Shown one piece after another: positions 1 through 13,620 of a stretch of 64,000 bases of DNA (its first letter is position 1; the number at the start of each line of letters is the position of its first letter). The stretch comes from Litoditis marina (lineage: Eukaryota > Nematoda > Chromadorea > Rhabditida > Rhabditidae), in NCBI GenBank assembly GCA_964036275.1, contig CAXIWQ010000266.1:62001-126000 (forward strand). The letters run 5' to 3'. Position numbers and translations under genes: made by a program. The notes under the pieces are model-generated. The model did not search any database. It saw only the letters and a program-made list of their open reading frames with translations, and had not been told where the DNA came from.

Positions 1-3000
1 AATTTGTCTTTTGTGGCTGTGCGCCACAGAATAGATTGTCGTATCAGGTTTTTGTAGCTGGGAGCAACAGACTTGATAGCCGTATGAACTTTTCTCTGTA
101 GCTGCAAGCCAACAAGTCGATAACCGCGATATTTCGTGTTTTGTGGCTGTGCGCCACAGAATATAAAGTCGTATTAGGTTTTCGTAGCTGGGAGCAACAG
201 ACTTGATAGCCGTATGATTTTTTTCTGTAGCTGCAAGGCAAAGAGTCAATAACCGCGTTAATTTGTCTTTTGTGGCTGTGCGCCACAGAATATAAAGTCG
301 TATTAGGTTTTCGTAGCTGGGAGCAACTGACTTGATAGCCGTATGAACTTTTTTCTGTAGCTGCAAGGCAAAGAGGTAATAACCGCGTTAATTTGTCTTT
401 TGTGGCTGTGCGCCACAGAATAGATTGTCGTATCAGGTTTTTGTAGCTGGGAGCAACAGACTTGATAGCCGTATGAACTTTTCTCTGTAGCTGCAAGCCA
501 ACAAGTCGATAACCGCGATATTTCGTGTTTTGTGGCTGTGCGCCACAAAATATAAAGTCGTATTAGGTTTTCGTAACTGGGAGCAACAGACTTGATAGCC
601 GTATGATTTTTTTTCTGTAGCTGCAAGGCAAAGAGTCAATAACCGCGTTAATTTGTCTTTTGTGGCTGTGCGCCACAGAATAGATTGTCGTATTAGGTTT
701 TTGTAGCTGGGAGCAACAGATTTGATAGCCGTATGAAATATTCTCTGTAACTGCGAGGCAAAGAGTCGATAACCGCGTCAATTCGTATTTTGTGGCTGTG
801 CGCCACAGAATAGATAGTCGTATTAGGTTTTTGTAGCTGGGAGCAACATACTTGATAGCCGTATAACCTTTTTCCTGTAGCTGCACGGCAAAGAGTCAAT
901 AACCGCGTTAATTTGTCTTTTGTGGCTGTGCGCCACAGAATATAAAGTCGTATTAGGTTTCGTAGCTGGGAGCAACAGACTTGATAGCCGTATGAACTTT
1001 TTTCTGTAGCTGCAAGGCAAAGAGGTAATAACCGCGTTAATTTGTCTTTTGTGGCTGTGCGCCACAGAATAGATTGTCGTATCAGGTTTTTGTAGCTGGG
1101 AGCAACAGACTTGATAGCCGTATGAACTTTTCTCTGTAGCTGCAAGCCAACAAGTCGATAACCGCGATATTTCGTGTTTTGTGGCTGTGCGCCACAGAAT
1201 ATAAAGTCGTATTAGGTTTTTGTAGCTGGGAGCAACAGACTTGATAGCCGTATGATTTTTTTCTGTAGCTGCAAGGCAAAGAGTCAATAACCGCGTTAAT
1301 TTGTCTTTTGTGGCTGTGCGCCACAGAATATAAAGTCGTATTAGGTTTTCGTAGCTGGGAGCAACAGACTTGATAGCCGTATGAACTTTTTTCTGTAGCT
1401 GCAAGGCAAAGAGGTAATAACCGCGTTAATTTGTCTTTTGTGGCTGTGCGCCACAGAATAGATTGTCGTATCAGGTTTTTGTAGCTGGGAGCAACAGACT
1501 TGATAGCCGTATGAACTTTTCTCTGTAGCTGCAAGCCAACAAGTCGATAACCGCGATATTTCGTGTTTTGTGGCTGTGCGCCACAGAATATAAAGTCGTA
1601 TTAGGTTTTCGTAGCTGGGAGCAACTGACTTGATAGCCGTATGAACTTTTTTCTGTAGCTGCAAGGCAAAGAGGTAATAACCGCGTTAATTTGTCTTTTG
1701 TGGCTGTGCGCCACAGAATAGATTGTCGTATCAGGTTTTTGTAGCTGGAGCAACAGACTTGATAGCCGTATGAACTTTTCTCTGTAGCTGCAAGCCAACA
1801 AGTCGATAACCGCGATATTTCGTGTTTTGTGGCTGTGCGCCACAAATATAAAGTCGTATTAGGTTTTCGTAGCTGGGAGCAACAGACTTGATAGCCGTAT
1901 GATTTTTTTTCTGTAGCTGCAAGGCAAAGAGTCAATAACCGCGTTAATTTGTCTTTTGTGGCTGTGCGCCACAGAATAGATTGTCGTATTAGGTTTTTGT
2001 AGCTGGGAGCAACAGATTTGATAGCCGTATGAAATATTCTCTGTAACTGCGAGGCAAAGAGTCGATAACCGCGTCAATTCGTATTTTGTGGCTGTGCGCC
2101 ACAGAATAGATAGTCGTATTAGGTTTTTGTAGCTGGGAGCAACATACTTGATAGCCGTATAACCTTTTTCCTGTAGCTGCACGGCAAAGAGTCAATAACC
2201 GCGTTAATTTGTCTTTTGTGGCTGTGCGCCACAGAATATAAAGTCGTATTAGGTTTTCGTAGCTGGGAGCAACAGACTTGATAGCCGTATGAACTTTTTT
2301 CTGTAGCTGCAAGGCAAAGAGGTAATAACCGCGTTAATTTGTCTTTTGTGGCTGTGCGCCACAGAATATGAAGTCGTATTAGGTTTTTGTAGCTGGGAGC
2401 AACAGACTTGATAGCCGCATAACCTTTTTCCTGTAGCTGCACGGCAAAGAGTCAATAACCGCGTTAATTTGTCTTTTGTGGCTGTGCGCCACAGAATATA
2501 AAGTCGTGTTAGGTCTTTGTAGCTGGAGCAACATACTTGATAGCCGTATAAACTTTTTTTTGTAGCTTTACGGCAAAGAGTCAATAACCGCGTTAATTTG
2601 TCTTTGTGGCTGTGCGCCACAGAATATGAAGTCGTATTAGGTTTTTGTAGCTGGGAGCAACAGACTTGATAGCCGCATAAACTTTTCTCTGTAACTGCAA
2701 GCCAAAAAGTCGATAACCGCGTTAATTCGTATTTTGTGGCTGTGCGCCACAGAATAGATTGTCGTATTAGGTGTTTGTATCTGGGAGCAACAGATTTGAT
2801 AGCCGTATGAACTTTTCTCTTTAACTGCAAGCCAAAAAGTCGATAACCGCGTTAATTCGTATTTTGTGGCTGTGCGCCACAGAATAGATTGTCGTATTAG
2901 GTGTTTGTATCTGGGAGCAACAGATTTGATAGCCGTATGAAATATTCTCTGTAACTGCGAGGCAAAGAGTCGATAACCGCGTCAATTCGTATTTTGTGGC

Positions 3001-6000
3001 TGTGCGCCACAGAATAGATAGTCGTATTAGGTTTTTGTAGCTGGGAGCAACATACTTGATAGCCGTATAACCTTTTTCCTGTAGCTGCACGGCAAAGAGT
3101 CAATAACCGCGTTAATTTGTCTTTTGTGGCTGTGCGCCACAGAATATAAAGTCGTATTAGGTTTTCGTAGCTGGGAGCAACAGACTTGATAGCCGTATGA
3201 ACTTTTTTCTGTAGCTGCAAGGCAAAGAGGTAATAACCGCGTTAATTTGTCTTTTGTGGCTGTGCGCCACAGAATATGAAGTCGTATTAGGTTTTTGTAG
3301 CTGGGAGCAACAGACTTGATAGCCGCATAACCTTTTTCCTGTAGCTGCACGGCAAAGAGTCAATAACCGCGTTAATTTGTCTTTTGTGGCTGTGCGCCAC
3401 AGAATATAAAGTCGTGTTAGGTCTTTGTAGCTGGGAGCAACATACTTGATAGCCGTATAAACTTTTTTTGTAGCTTTACGGCAAAGAGTCAATAACCGCG
3501 TTAATTTGTCTTTTGTGGCTGTGCGCCACAGAATATGAAGTCGTATTAGGTTTTTGTAGCTGGGAGCAACAGACTTGATAGCCGCATAAACTTTTCTCTG
3601 TAACTGCAAGCCAAAAAGTCGATAACCGCGTTAATTCGTATTTTGTGGCTGTGCGCCACAGAATAGATTGTCGTATTAGGTGTTTGTATCTGGGAGCAAC
3701 AGATTTGATAGCCGTATGAACTTTTCTCTTTAACTGCAAGCCAAAAAGTCGATAACCGCGTTAATTCGTATTTTGTGGCTGTGCGCCACAGAATAGATTG
3801 TCGTATTAGGTGTTTGTATCTGGGAGCAACAGATTTGATAGCCGTATGAAATATTCTCTGTAACTGCGAGGCAAAGAGTCAATAACCGCGTTAATTCGTC
3901 TTTTGTGGCTGTGCGCCACAGAATATATAGTCGTATTAGGTTTTTGTAGCTGGGAGCAACAGACTTGATAGCCGTATGAACTTTTCTCTGTAGCTGCAAG
4001 CCAACAAGTCGATAACCGCGATAATTTGTTTTTGTGGCTGTGCGCCACAGAATAGATTGTCGTATTAGGTTTTTGTAGCTGGGAGCAACATATTTGATAG
4101 CCGTATGAAATATTCTCTGTAGCTGCAAGGCAAAGAGTCGATAACCGCGTCAATTCGTATTTTGTGGCTGTGCGCCACAGAATAGATAGTCGTATTAGGT
4201 TTTTGTAGCTGGGAGCAACATACTTGATAGCCGTATAACCTTTTTCCTGTAGCTGCACGGCAAAGAGTCAATAACCGCGTTAATTTGTCTTTTGTGGCTG
4301 TGCGCCACAGAATATAAAGTCGTATTAGGTTTTCGTAGCTGGGAGCAACAGACTTGATAGCCGTATGAACTTTTTTCTGTAGCTGCAAGGCAAAGAGGTA
4401 ATAACCGCGTTAATTTGTCTTTTGTGGCTGTGCGCCACAGAATAGATTGTCGTATCAGGTTTTTGTAGCTGGGAGCAACAGACTTGATAGCCGTATGAAC
4501 TTTTCTCTGTAGCTGCAAGCCAACAAGTCGATAACCGCGATATTTCGTGTTTTGTGGCTGTGCGCCACAGAATATAAAGTCGTATTAGGTTTTCGTAGCT
4601 GGGAGCAACAGACTTGATAGCCGTATGATTTTTTTCTGTAGCTGCAAGGCAAAGAGTCAATAACCGCGTTAATTTGTCTTTTGTGGCTGTGCGCCACAGA
4701 ATATAAAGTCGTATTAGGTTTTCGTAGCTGGGAGCAACTGACTTGATAGCCGTATGAACTTTTTTCTGTAGCTGCAAGGCAAAGAGGTAATAACCGCGTT
4801 AATTTGTCTTTTGTGGCTGTGCGCCACAGAATAGATTGTCGTATCAGGTTTTTGTAGCTGGGAGCAACAGACTTGATAGCCGTATGAACTTTTCTCTGTA
4901 GCTGCAAGCCAACAAGTCGATAACCGCGATATTTCGTGTTTTGTGGCTGTGCGCCACAAAATATAAAGTCGTATTAGGTTTTCGTAACTGGGAGCAACAG
5001 ACTTGATAGCCGTATGATTTTTTTTCTGTAGCTGCAAGGCAAAGAGTCAATAACCGCGTTAATTTGTCTTTTGTGGCTGTGCGCCACAGAATAGATTGTC
5101 GTATTAGGTTTTTGTAGCTGGGAGCAACAGATTTGATAGCCGTATGAAATATTCTCTGTAACTGCGAGGCAAAGAGTCGATAACCGCGTCAATTCGTATT
5201 TTGTGGCTGTGCGCCACAGAATAGATAGTCGTATTAGGTTTTTGTAGCTGGGAGCAACATACTTGATAGCCGTATAACCTTTTTCCTGTAGCTGCACGGC
5301 AAAGAGTCAATAACCGCGTTAATTTGTCTTTTGTGGCTGTGCGCCACAGAATATAAAGTCGTATTAGGTTTTCGTAGCTGGGAGCAACAGACTTGATAGC
5401 CGTATGAACTTTTTTCTGTAGCTGCAAGGCAAAGAGGTAATAACCGCGTTAATTTGTCTTTTGTGGCTGTGCGCCACAGAATAGATTGTCGTATCAGGTT
5501 TTTGTAGCTGGGAGCAACAGACTTGATAGCCGTATGAACTTTTCTCTGTAGCTGCAAGCCAACAAGTCGATAACCGCGATATTTCGTGTTTTGTGGCTGT
5601 GCGCCACAGAATATAAAGTCGTATTAGGTTTTTGTAGCTGGGAGCAACAGACTTGATAGCCGTATGATTTTTTCTGTAGCTGCAAGGCAAAGAGTCAATA
5701 ACCGCGTTAATTTGTCTTTTGTGGCTGTGCGCCACAGAATATAAAGTCGTATTAGGTTTTCGTAGCTGGGAGCAACAGACTTGATAGCCGTATGAACTTT
5801 TTTCTGTAGCTGCAAGGCAAAGAGGTAATAACCGCGTTAATTTGTCTTTTGTGGCTGTGCGCCACAGAATAGATTGTCGTATCAGGTTTTTGTAGCTGGG
5901 AGCAACAGACTTGATAGCCGTATGAACTTTTCTCTGTAGCTGCAAGCCAACAAGTCGATAACCGCGATATTTCGTGTTTTGTGGCTGTGCGCCACAGAAT

Positions 6001-6660
6001 ATAAAGTCGTATTAGGTTTTCGTAGCTGGGAGCAACTGACTTGATAGCCGTATGAACTTTTTCTGTAGCTGCAAGGCAAAGAGGTAATAACCGCGTTAAT
6101 TGTCTTTTGTGGCTGTGCGCCACAGAATAGATTGTCGTATCAGGTTTTTGTAGCTGGAGCAACAGACTTGATAGCCGTATGAACTTTTCTCTGTAGCTGC
6201 AAGCCAACAAGTCGATAACCGCGATATTTCGTGTTTTGTGGCTGTGCGCCACAAAATATAAAGTCGTATTAGGTTTTCGTAGCTGGGAGCAACAGACTTG
6301 ATAGCCGTATGATTTTTTTTCTGTAGCTGCAAGGCAAAGAGTCAATAACCGCGTTAATTTGTCTTTTGTGGCTGTGCGCCACAGAATAGATTGTCGTATT
6401 AGGTTTTTGTAGCTGGGAGCAACAGATTTGATAGCCGTATGAAATATTCTCTGTAACTGCGAGGCAAAGAGTCGATAACCGCGTCAATTCGTATTTTGTG
6501 GCTGTGCGCCACAGAATAGATAGTCGTATTAGGTTTTTGTAGCTGGGAGCAACATACTTGATAGCCGTATAACCTTTTTCCTGTAGCTGCACGGCAAAGA
6601 GTCAATAACCGCGTTAATTTGTCTTTTGTGGCTGTGCGCCACAGAATATAAAGTCGTATT
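1..6660. repeat. Higher-order repeat, period about 4410 bp
   Basis: The order of monomer variants in roughly 1-2250 recurs in roughly 4411-6660, offset by 4410-4411 bp (about 34 monomers), with only scattered single-base changes and small indels, such as a one-base loss near 960. This is a recent segmental duplication inside the satellite, presumably by unequal exchange. Confidence 0.8.
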
Positions 6661-9600
6661 AGGTTTTCGTAGCTGGGAGCAACAGACTTGATAGCCGTAT
6701 GAACTTTTTTCTGTAGCTGCAAGGCAAAGAGGTAATAACCGCGTTAATTTGTCTTTTGTGGCTGTGCGCCACAGAATAGATTGTCGTATCAGGTTTTTGT
6801 AGCTGGGAGCAACAGACTTGATAGCCGTATGAACTTTTCTCTGTAGCTGCAAGCCAACAAGTCGATAACCGCGATATTTCGTGTTTTGTGGCTGTGCGCC
6901 ACAGAATATAAAGTCGTATTAGGTTTTTGTAGCTGGGAGCAACAGACTTGATAGCCGTATGATTTTTTTCTGTAGCTGCAAGGCAAAGAGTCAATAACCG
7001 CGTTAATTTGTCTTTTGTGGCTGTGCGCCACAGAATATAAAGTCGTATTAGGTTTTCGTAGCTGGGAGCAACAGACTTGATAGCCGTATGAACTTTTTTC
7101 TGTAGCTGCAAGGCAAAGAGGTAATAACCGCGTTAATTTGTCTTTTGTGGCTGTGCGCCACAGAATAGATTGTCGTATCAGGTTTTTGTAGCTGGGAGCA
7201 ACAGACTTGATAGCCGTATGAACTTTTCTCTGTAGCTGCAAGCCAACAAGTCGATAACCGCGATATTTCGTGTTTTGTGGCTGTGCGCCACAGAATATAA
7301 AGTCGTATTAGGTTTTCGTAGCTGGGAGCAACAGACTTGATAGCCGTATGATTTTTTTTCTGTAGCTGCAAGGCAAAGAGTCAATAACCGCGTTAATTTG
7401 TCTTTTGTGGCTGTGCGCCACAGAATAGATTGTCGTATTAGGTTTTTGTAGCTGGGAGCAACAGATTTGATAGCCGTATGGAATATTCTCTGTAACTGCG
7501 AGGCAAAGAGTCAATAACCGCGTTAATTCGTCTTTTGTGGCTGTGCGCCACAGAATATATAGTCGTATTAGGTTTTTGTAGCTGGGAGCAACAGACTTGA
7601 TAGCCGTATGAACTGTTCTCTGTAGCTGCAAGGCAAAGAGTCGATAACCGCGTTAATTCGTATTTTGTGGCTGTGCGCCACAGAATAGATAGTCGTATTA
7701 GGTTTTTTTAGCTGGGAGCAACATACTTGATAGCCGTATAACCTTTTTCCTGTAGCTGCACGGCAAAGAGTCAATAACCGCGTTAATTTGTCTTTTGTGG
7801 CTGTGCGCCACAGAATATAAAGTCGTATTAGGTTTTCGTAGCTGGGAGCAACAGACTTGATAGCCGTATGAATTTTTTTCTGTAGCTGCAAGGCAAAGAG
7901 GTAATAACCGCGTTAATTTGTCTTTTGTGGCTGTGCGCCACAGAATAGATTGTCGTATCAGGTTTTTGTAGCTGGGAGCAACAGACTTGATAGCCGTATG
8001 AACTTTTCTCTGTAGCTGCAAGGCAAAGAGGTAATAACGGCGTTAATTTGTCTTTTGTGGCTGTGCGCCACAGAATAGATTGTCGTATCAGGTTTTTGTA
8101 GCTGGGAGCAACAGACTTGATAGCCGTATGAACTTTTCTCTGTAGCTGCAAGCCAACAAGTCGATAACCGCGATATTTCGTGTTTTGTGGCTGTGCGCCA
8201 CAAAATATAAAGTCGTATTAGGTTTTCGTAGCTGGGAGCAACAGATTTGATAGCCGTATGAACTTTTCTCTGTAACTGCAAGCCAAAGAGTCGATAACCG
8301 CGTCAATTCGTATTTTGTGGCTGTGGGCCACAGAATAGATAGTCGTATCAGGTTTTTGTAGCTGGGAGCAACATACTTGGTAGCCGTATAACCTTTTTCC
8401 TGTAGCTGCACGGCAAAGAGTCAACAACCGCGTTAATTTGTCTTTTGTGGCTGTGCGCCACAGAATATAAAGTCGTATTAGGTTTTCGTAGCTGGGAGCA
8501 ACAGACTTGATAGCCGTATGAACTTTTTTCTGTAGCTGCACGGCAAAGAGTCAATAACCGCGTTAATTTGTCTTTTGTGGCTGTGCGCCACAGAATATAA
8601 AGTCGTATTAGGTTTTCGTAGCTGGGAGCAACAGACTTGATAGCCGTATGAACTTTTTTCTGTAGCTGCAAGGCAAAGAGGTAATAACCGCGTTAATTTG
8701 TCTTTTGTGGCTGTGCGCCACAGAATAGATTGTCGTATCAGGTTTTTGTAGCTGGGAGCAACAGACTTGATAGCCGTATGAACTTTTCTCTGTAGCTGCA
8801 AGCCAACAAGTCGATAACCGCGATATTTCGTGTTTTGTGGCTGTGCGCCACAGAATATAAAGTCGTATTAGGTTTTTGTAGCTGGGAGCAACAGACTTGA
8901 TAGCCGTATGATTTTTTTCTGTAGCTGCAAGGCAAAGAGTCAATAACCGCGTTAATTTGTCTTTTGTGGCTGTGCGCCACAGAATATAAAGTCGTATTAG
9001 GTTTTCGTAGCTGGGAGCAACAGACTTGATAGCCGTATGAACTTTTTTCTGTAGCTGCAAGGCAAAGAGGTAATAACCGCGTTAATTTGTCTTTTGTGGC
9101 TGTGCGCCACAGAATAGATTGTCGTATCAGGTTTTTGTAGCTGGGAGCAACAGACTTGATAGCCGTATGAACTTTTCTCTGTAGCTGCAAGCCAACAAGT
9201 CGATAACCGCGATATTTCGTGTTTTGTGGCTGTGCGCCACAGAATATAAAGTCGTATTAGGTTTTCGTAGCTGGGAGCAACAGACTTGATAGCCGTATGA
9301 TTTTTTTTCTGTAGCTGCAAGGCAAAGAGTCAATAACCGCGTTAATTTGTCTTTTGTGGCTGTGCGCCACAGAATAGATTGTCGTATTAGGTTTTTGTAG
9401 CTGGGAGCAACAGATTTGATAGCCGTATGGAATATTCTCTGTAACTGCGAGGCAAAGAGTCAATAACCGCGTTAATTCGTCTTTTGTGGCTGTGCGCCAC
9501 AGAATATATAGTCGTATTAGGTTTTTGTAGCTGGGAGCAACAGACTTGATAGCCGTATGAACTGTTCTCTGTAGCTGCAAGGCAAAGAGTCGATAACCGC

Positions 9601-10100
9601 GTTAATTCGTATTTTGTGGCTGTGCGCCACAGAATAGATAGTCGTATTAGGTTTTTTTAGCTGGGAGCAACATACTTGATAGCCGTATAACCTTTTTCCT
9701 GTAGCTGCACGGCAAAGAGTCAATAACCGCGTTAATTTGTCTTTTGTGGCTGTGCGCCACAGAATATAAAGTCGTATTAGGTTTTCGTAGCTGGGAGCAA
9801 CAGACTTGATAGCCGTATGAATTTTTTTCTGTAGCTGCAAGGCAAAGAGGTAATAACCGCGTTAATTTGTCTTTTGTGGCTGTGCGCCACAGAATAGATT
9901 GTCGTATCAGGTTTTTGTAGCTGGGAGCAACAGACTTGATAGCCGTATGAACTTTTCTCTGTAGCTGAAAGCCAACAAGTCGATAACCGCGATAATTCGT
10001 ATTTTGTGGCTGTGCGCCACAGAATAGATTGTCGTATTAGGTTTTTGTAGCTGGGAGCAACAGATTTGATAGCCGTATGAACTGTTCTTTGTAGCTGCAA
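6659..10100. repeat. Higher-order repeats, periods about 1949 and 650 bp
   Basis: Monomer order from about 6659 is repeated from about 8608 (offset 1949 bp, 15 monomers). Part of the second copy (about 9777 onward) is repeated again 650 bp later (5 monomers). Matching variant positions such as GTATGGAATATTC and the TTTTTTTAGCTGGG variant define the copies. Confidence 0.8.
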
Positions 10101-11159
10101 GGCAAAGAGTCGATAACCGCGTTAATTCGTATTTTGTGGCTGTGCGCCACAGAATAGATAGTCGTATTAGGTTTTTGTAGCTGGGAGCAACATATTTGAT
10201 AGCCGTATAACATTTTTCCTGTAGCTGCACGGCAAAGAGTCAATAACCGCGTTAATTTGTCTTTTGTGGCTGTGCGCCACAGAATAGATAGTCGTATTAG
10301 GTTTTTTTAGCTGGGAGCAACATACTTGATAGCCGTATAACCTTTTTCCTGTAGCTGCACGGCAAAGAGTCAATAACCGCGTTAATTTGTCTTTTGTGGC
10401 TGTGCGCCACAGAATATAAAGTCGTATTAGGTTTTCGTAGCTGGGAGCAACAGACTTGATAGCCGTATGAATTTTTTTCTGTAGCTGCAAGGCAAAGAGG
10501 TAATAACCGCGTTAATTTGTCTTTTGTGGCTGTGCGCCACAGAATAGATTGTCGTATCAGGTTTTTGTAGCTGGGAGCAACAGACTTGATAGCCGTATGA
10601 ACTTTTCTCTGTAGCTGAAAGCCAACAAGTCGATAACCGCGATAATTCGTATTTTGTGGCTGTGCGCCACAGAATAGATTGTCGTATTAGGTTTTTGTAG
10701 CTGGGAGCAACAGATTTGATAGCCGTATGAACTGTTCTTTGTAGCTGCAAGGCAAAGAGTCGATAACCGCGTTAATTCGTATTTTGTGGCTGTGCGCCAC
10801 AGAATAGATAGTCGTATTAGGTTTTTGTAGCTGGGAGCAACATATTTGATAGCCGTATAACCTTTTTCCTGTAGCTGCACGGCAAAGAGTCAATAACCGC
10901 GTTAATTTGTCTTTTGTGGCTGTGCGCCACAGAATATAAAGTCGTATTAGGTTTTTGTAGCTGGGAGCAACAGACTTGATAGCCGTATGAACTTTTTTCT
11001 GTAGCTGCAAGGCAAAGAGGTAATAACCGCGTTAATTTGTCTTTTGTGGCTGTGCGCCACAGAATAGATTGTCGTATCAGGTTTTTGTAGCTGGGAGCAA
11101 CAGACTTGATAGCCGTATGAACTTTTTTCTGTAGCTGCAAGGCAAAGAGGTAATAACCG

Positions 11160-13620
11160 CGTTAATTTGTCTTTTGTGGCTGTGCGCCATAGGATATAAA
11201 GTCGTATTAGGTTTTTGTAGCCATGAGCAACAGACTTGATAGCCGTATAAACTTTTTTCTGTAGCTGCAAGGCAAAGAGTCGATAACCGCGTTATATCGT
11301 ATTTTGTGGCTGTGTGCCACAGAATAGATAGTTGTATTGGGTTTTTCTAGCTGGGAGCAACATACTTGATAGCCATATAAACTTGTTTCTGTAGCTGCAC
11401 GGCAAAGAGTCAATAACCGCGTTAATTTGTCTTTTGTGGCTGTGCGCCACAGAATATAAAGTCGTATTAGGTTTTTGTAGCTGGGAGCAACAGACTTGAT
11501 AGCCGTATAAACTTTTTTTCTGTAGCTGCAAGGCAAAGAGGTAATAACCGCGTTAATTTGTCTTTTGTGGCTGTGCGCCACAGAATAGATTGTCGTATCA
11601 GGTTTTTGTAGCTGGGAGCAACAGACTTGATAGCCGTATGAACTTTTCTCTGTAGCTGCAAGCCAACAAGTCGATAACCGCGATAATTCGTATTTTGTGG
11701 CTGTGCGCCACAGAATAGATTGTCGTATTAGGTTTTTGTAGCTGGGAGCAACAGATTTGATAGCCGTATGAACTGTTCTTTGTAGCTGCAAGGCAAAGAG
11801 TCGATAACCGCGTTAATTCGTATTTTGTGGCTGTGCGCCACAGAATAGATAGTCGTATTAGGTTTTTGTAGCTGGGAGCAACATATTTGATAGTCGTATA
11901 ACCTTTTTTCTGTAGCTGCACGGCAAAGAGTCAATAACCGCGTTAATTTGTCTTTTGTGGCTGTGCGCCACAGAATATAAAGTCGTATTAGGTTTTTGTA
12001 GCTGGGAGCAACAGACTTGATAGCCGTATGAACTTTTCTCTGTAGCTGCAAGGCAAAGAGGTAATAACCGCGTTAATTTGTCTTTTGTGGCTGTGCGCCA
12101 CAGAATAGATTGTCGTATCAGGTTTTTGTAGCTGGGAGCAACAGACTTGATAGCCGTATGAACTTTTTTCTGTAGCTGCAAGGCAAAGAGGTAATAACCG
12201 CGTTAATTTGTCTTTTGTGGCTGTGCGCCATAGGATATAAAGTCGTATTAGGTTTTTGTAGCCATGAGCAACAGACTTGATAGCCGTATAAACTTTTTTC
12301 TGTAGCTGCAAGGCAAAGAGTCGATAACCGCGTTATATCGTATTTTGTGGCTGTGTGCCACAGAATAGATAGTTGTATTGGGTTTTTCTAGCTGGGAGCA
12401 ACATACTTGATAGCCATATAAACTTGTTTCTGTAGCTGCACGGCAAAGAGTCAATAACCGCGTTAATTTGTCTTTTGTGGCTGTGCGCCACAGAATATAA
12501 AGTCGTATTAGGTTTTTGTAGCTGGGAGCAACAGACTTGATAGCCGTATAAACTTTTTTTCTGTAGCTGCAAGGCAAAGAGGTAATAACCGCGTTAATTT
12601 GTCTTTTGTGGCTGTGCGCCACAGAATAGATTGTCGTATCAGGTTTTTGTAGCTGGGAGCAACAGACTTGATAGCCGTATGAACTTTTCTCTGTAGCTGC
12701 AAGCCAACAAGTCGATAACCGCGATAATTCGTATTTTGTGGCTGTGCGCCACAGAATAGATTGTCGTATTAGGTTTTTGTAGCTGGGAGCAACAGATTTG
12801 ATAGCCGTATGAACTGTTCTTTGTAGCTGCAAGGCAAAGAGTCGATAACCGCGTTAATTCGTATTTTGTGGCTGTGCGCCACAGAATAGATAGTCGTATT
12901 AGGTTTTTGTAGCTGGGAGCAACATATTTGATAGTCGTATAACCTTTTTTCTGTAGCTGCACGGCAAAGAGTCAATAACCGCGTTAATTTGTCTTTTGTG
13001 GCTGTGCGCCACAGAATATAAAGTCGTATTAGGTTTTTGTAGCTGGGAGCAACAGACTTGATAGCCGTATGAACTTTTTTCTGTAGCTGCAAGGCAAAGA
13101 GGTAATAACCGCGTTAATTTGTCTTTTGTGGCTGTGCGCCACAGAATAGATTGTCGTATCAGGTTTTTGTAGCTGGGAGCAACAGACTTGATAGCCGTAT
13201 GAACTTTTTTCTGTAGCTGCAAGGCAAAGAGGTAATAACCGCGTTAATTTGTCTTTTGTGGCTGTGCGCCATAGGATATAAAGTCGTATTAGGTTTTTGT
13301 AGCCATGAGCAACAGACTTGATAGCCGTATAAACTTTTTTCTGTAGCTGCAAGGCAAAGAGTCGATAACCGCGTTATATCGTATTTTGTGGCTGTGTGCC
13401 ACAGAATAGATAGTTGTATTGGGTTTTTCTAGCTGGGAGCAACATACTTGATAGCCATATAAACTTTTTTCTGTAGCTGCACGGCAAAGAGTCAATAACC
13501 GCGTTAATTTGTCTTTTGTGGCTGTGCGCCACATAATATAAAGTCGTATTAGGTTTTTGTAGCTGGGAGCAACATACTTGATAGCCGTATAAACTTTTTT
13601 CTGTAGCTGCAAGGCAAAGA
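11160..13620. repeat. Higher-order repeat, period about 1041 bp, nearly three copies
   Basis: An eight-monomer block beginning with the distinctive variant GCGCCATAGGATATAAAG followed by GTAGCCATGAGCAACA occurs at about 11190, 12230 and 13270. The first two copies are almost identical over 1041 bp; the third diverges after about 350 bp. The CATAGG variant changes the outer base of the otherwise conserved monomer hairpin. Confidence 0.8.
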
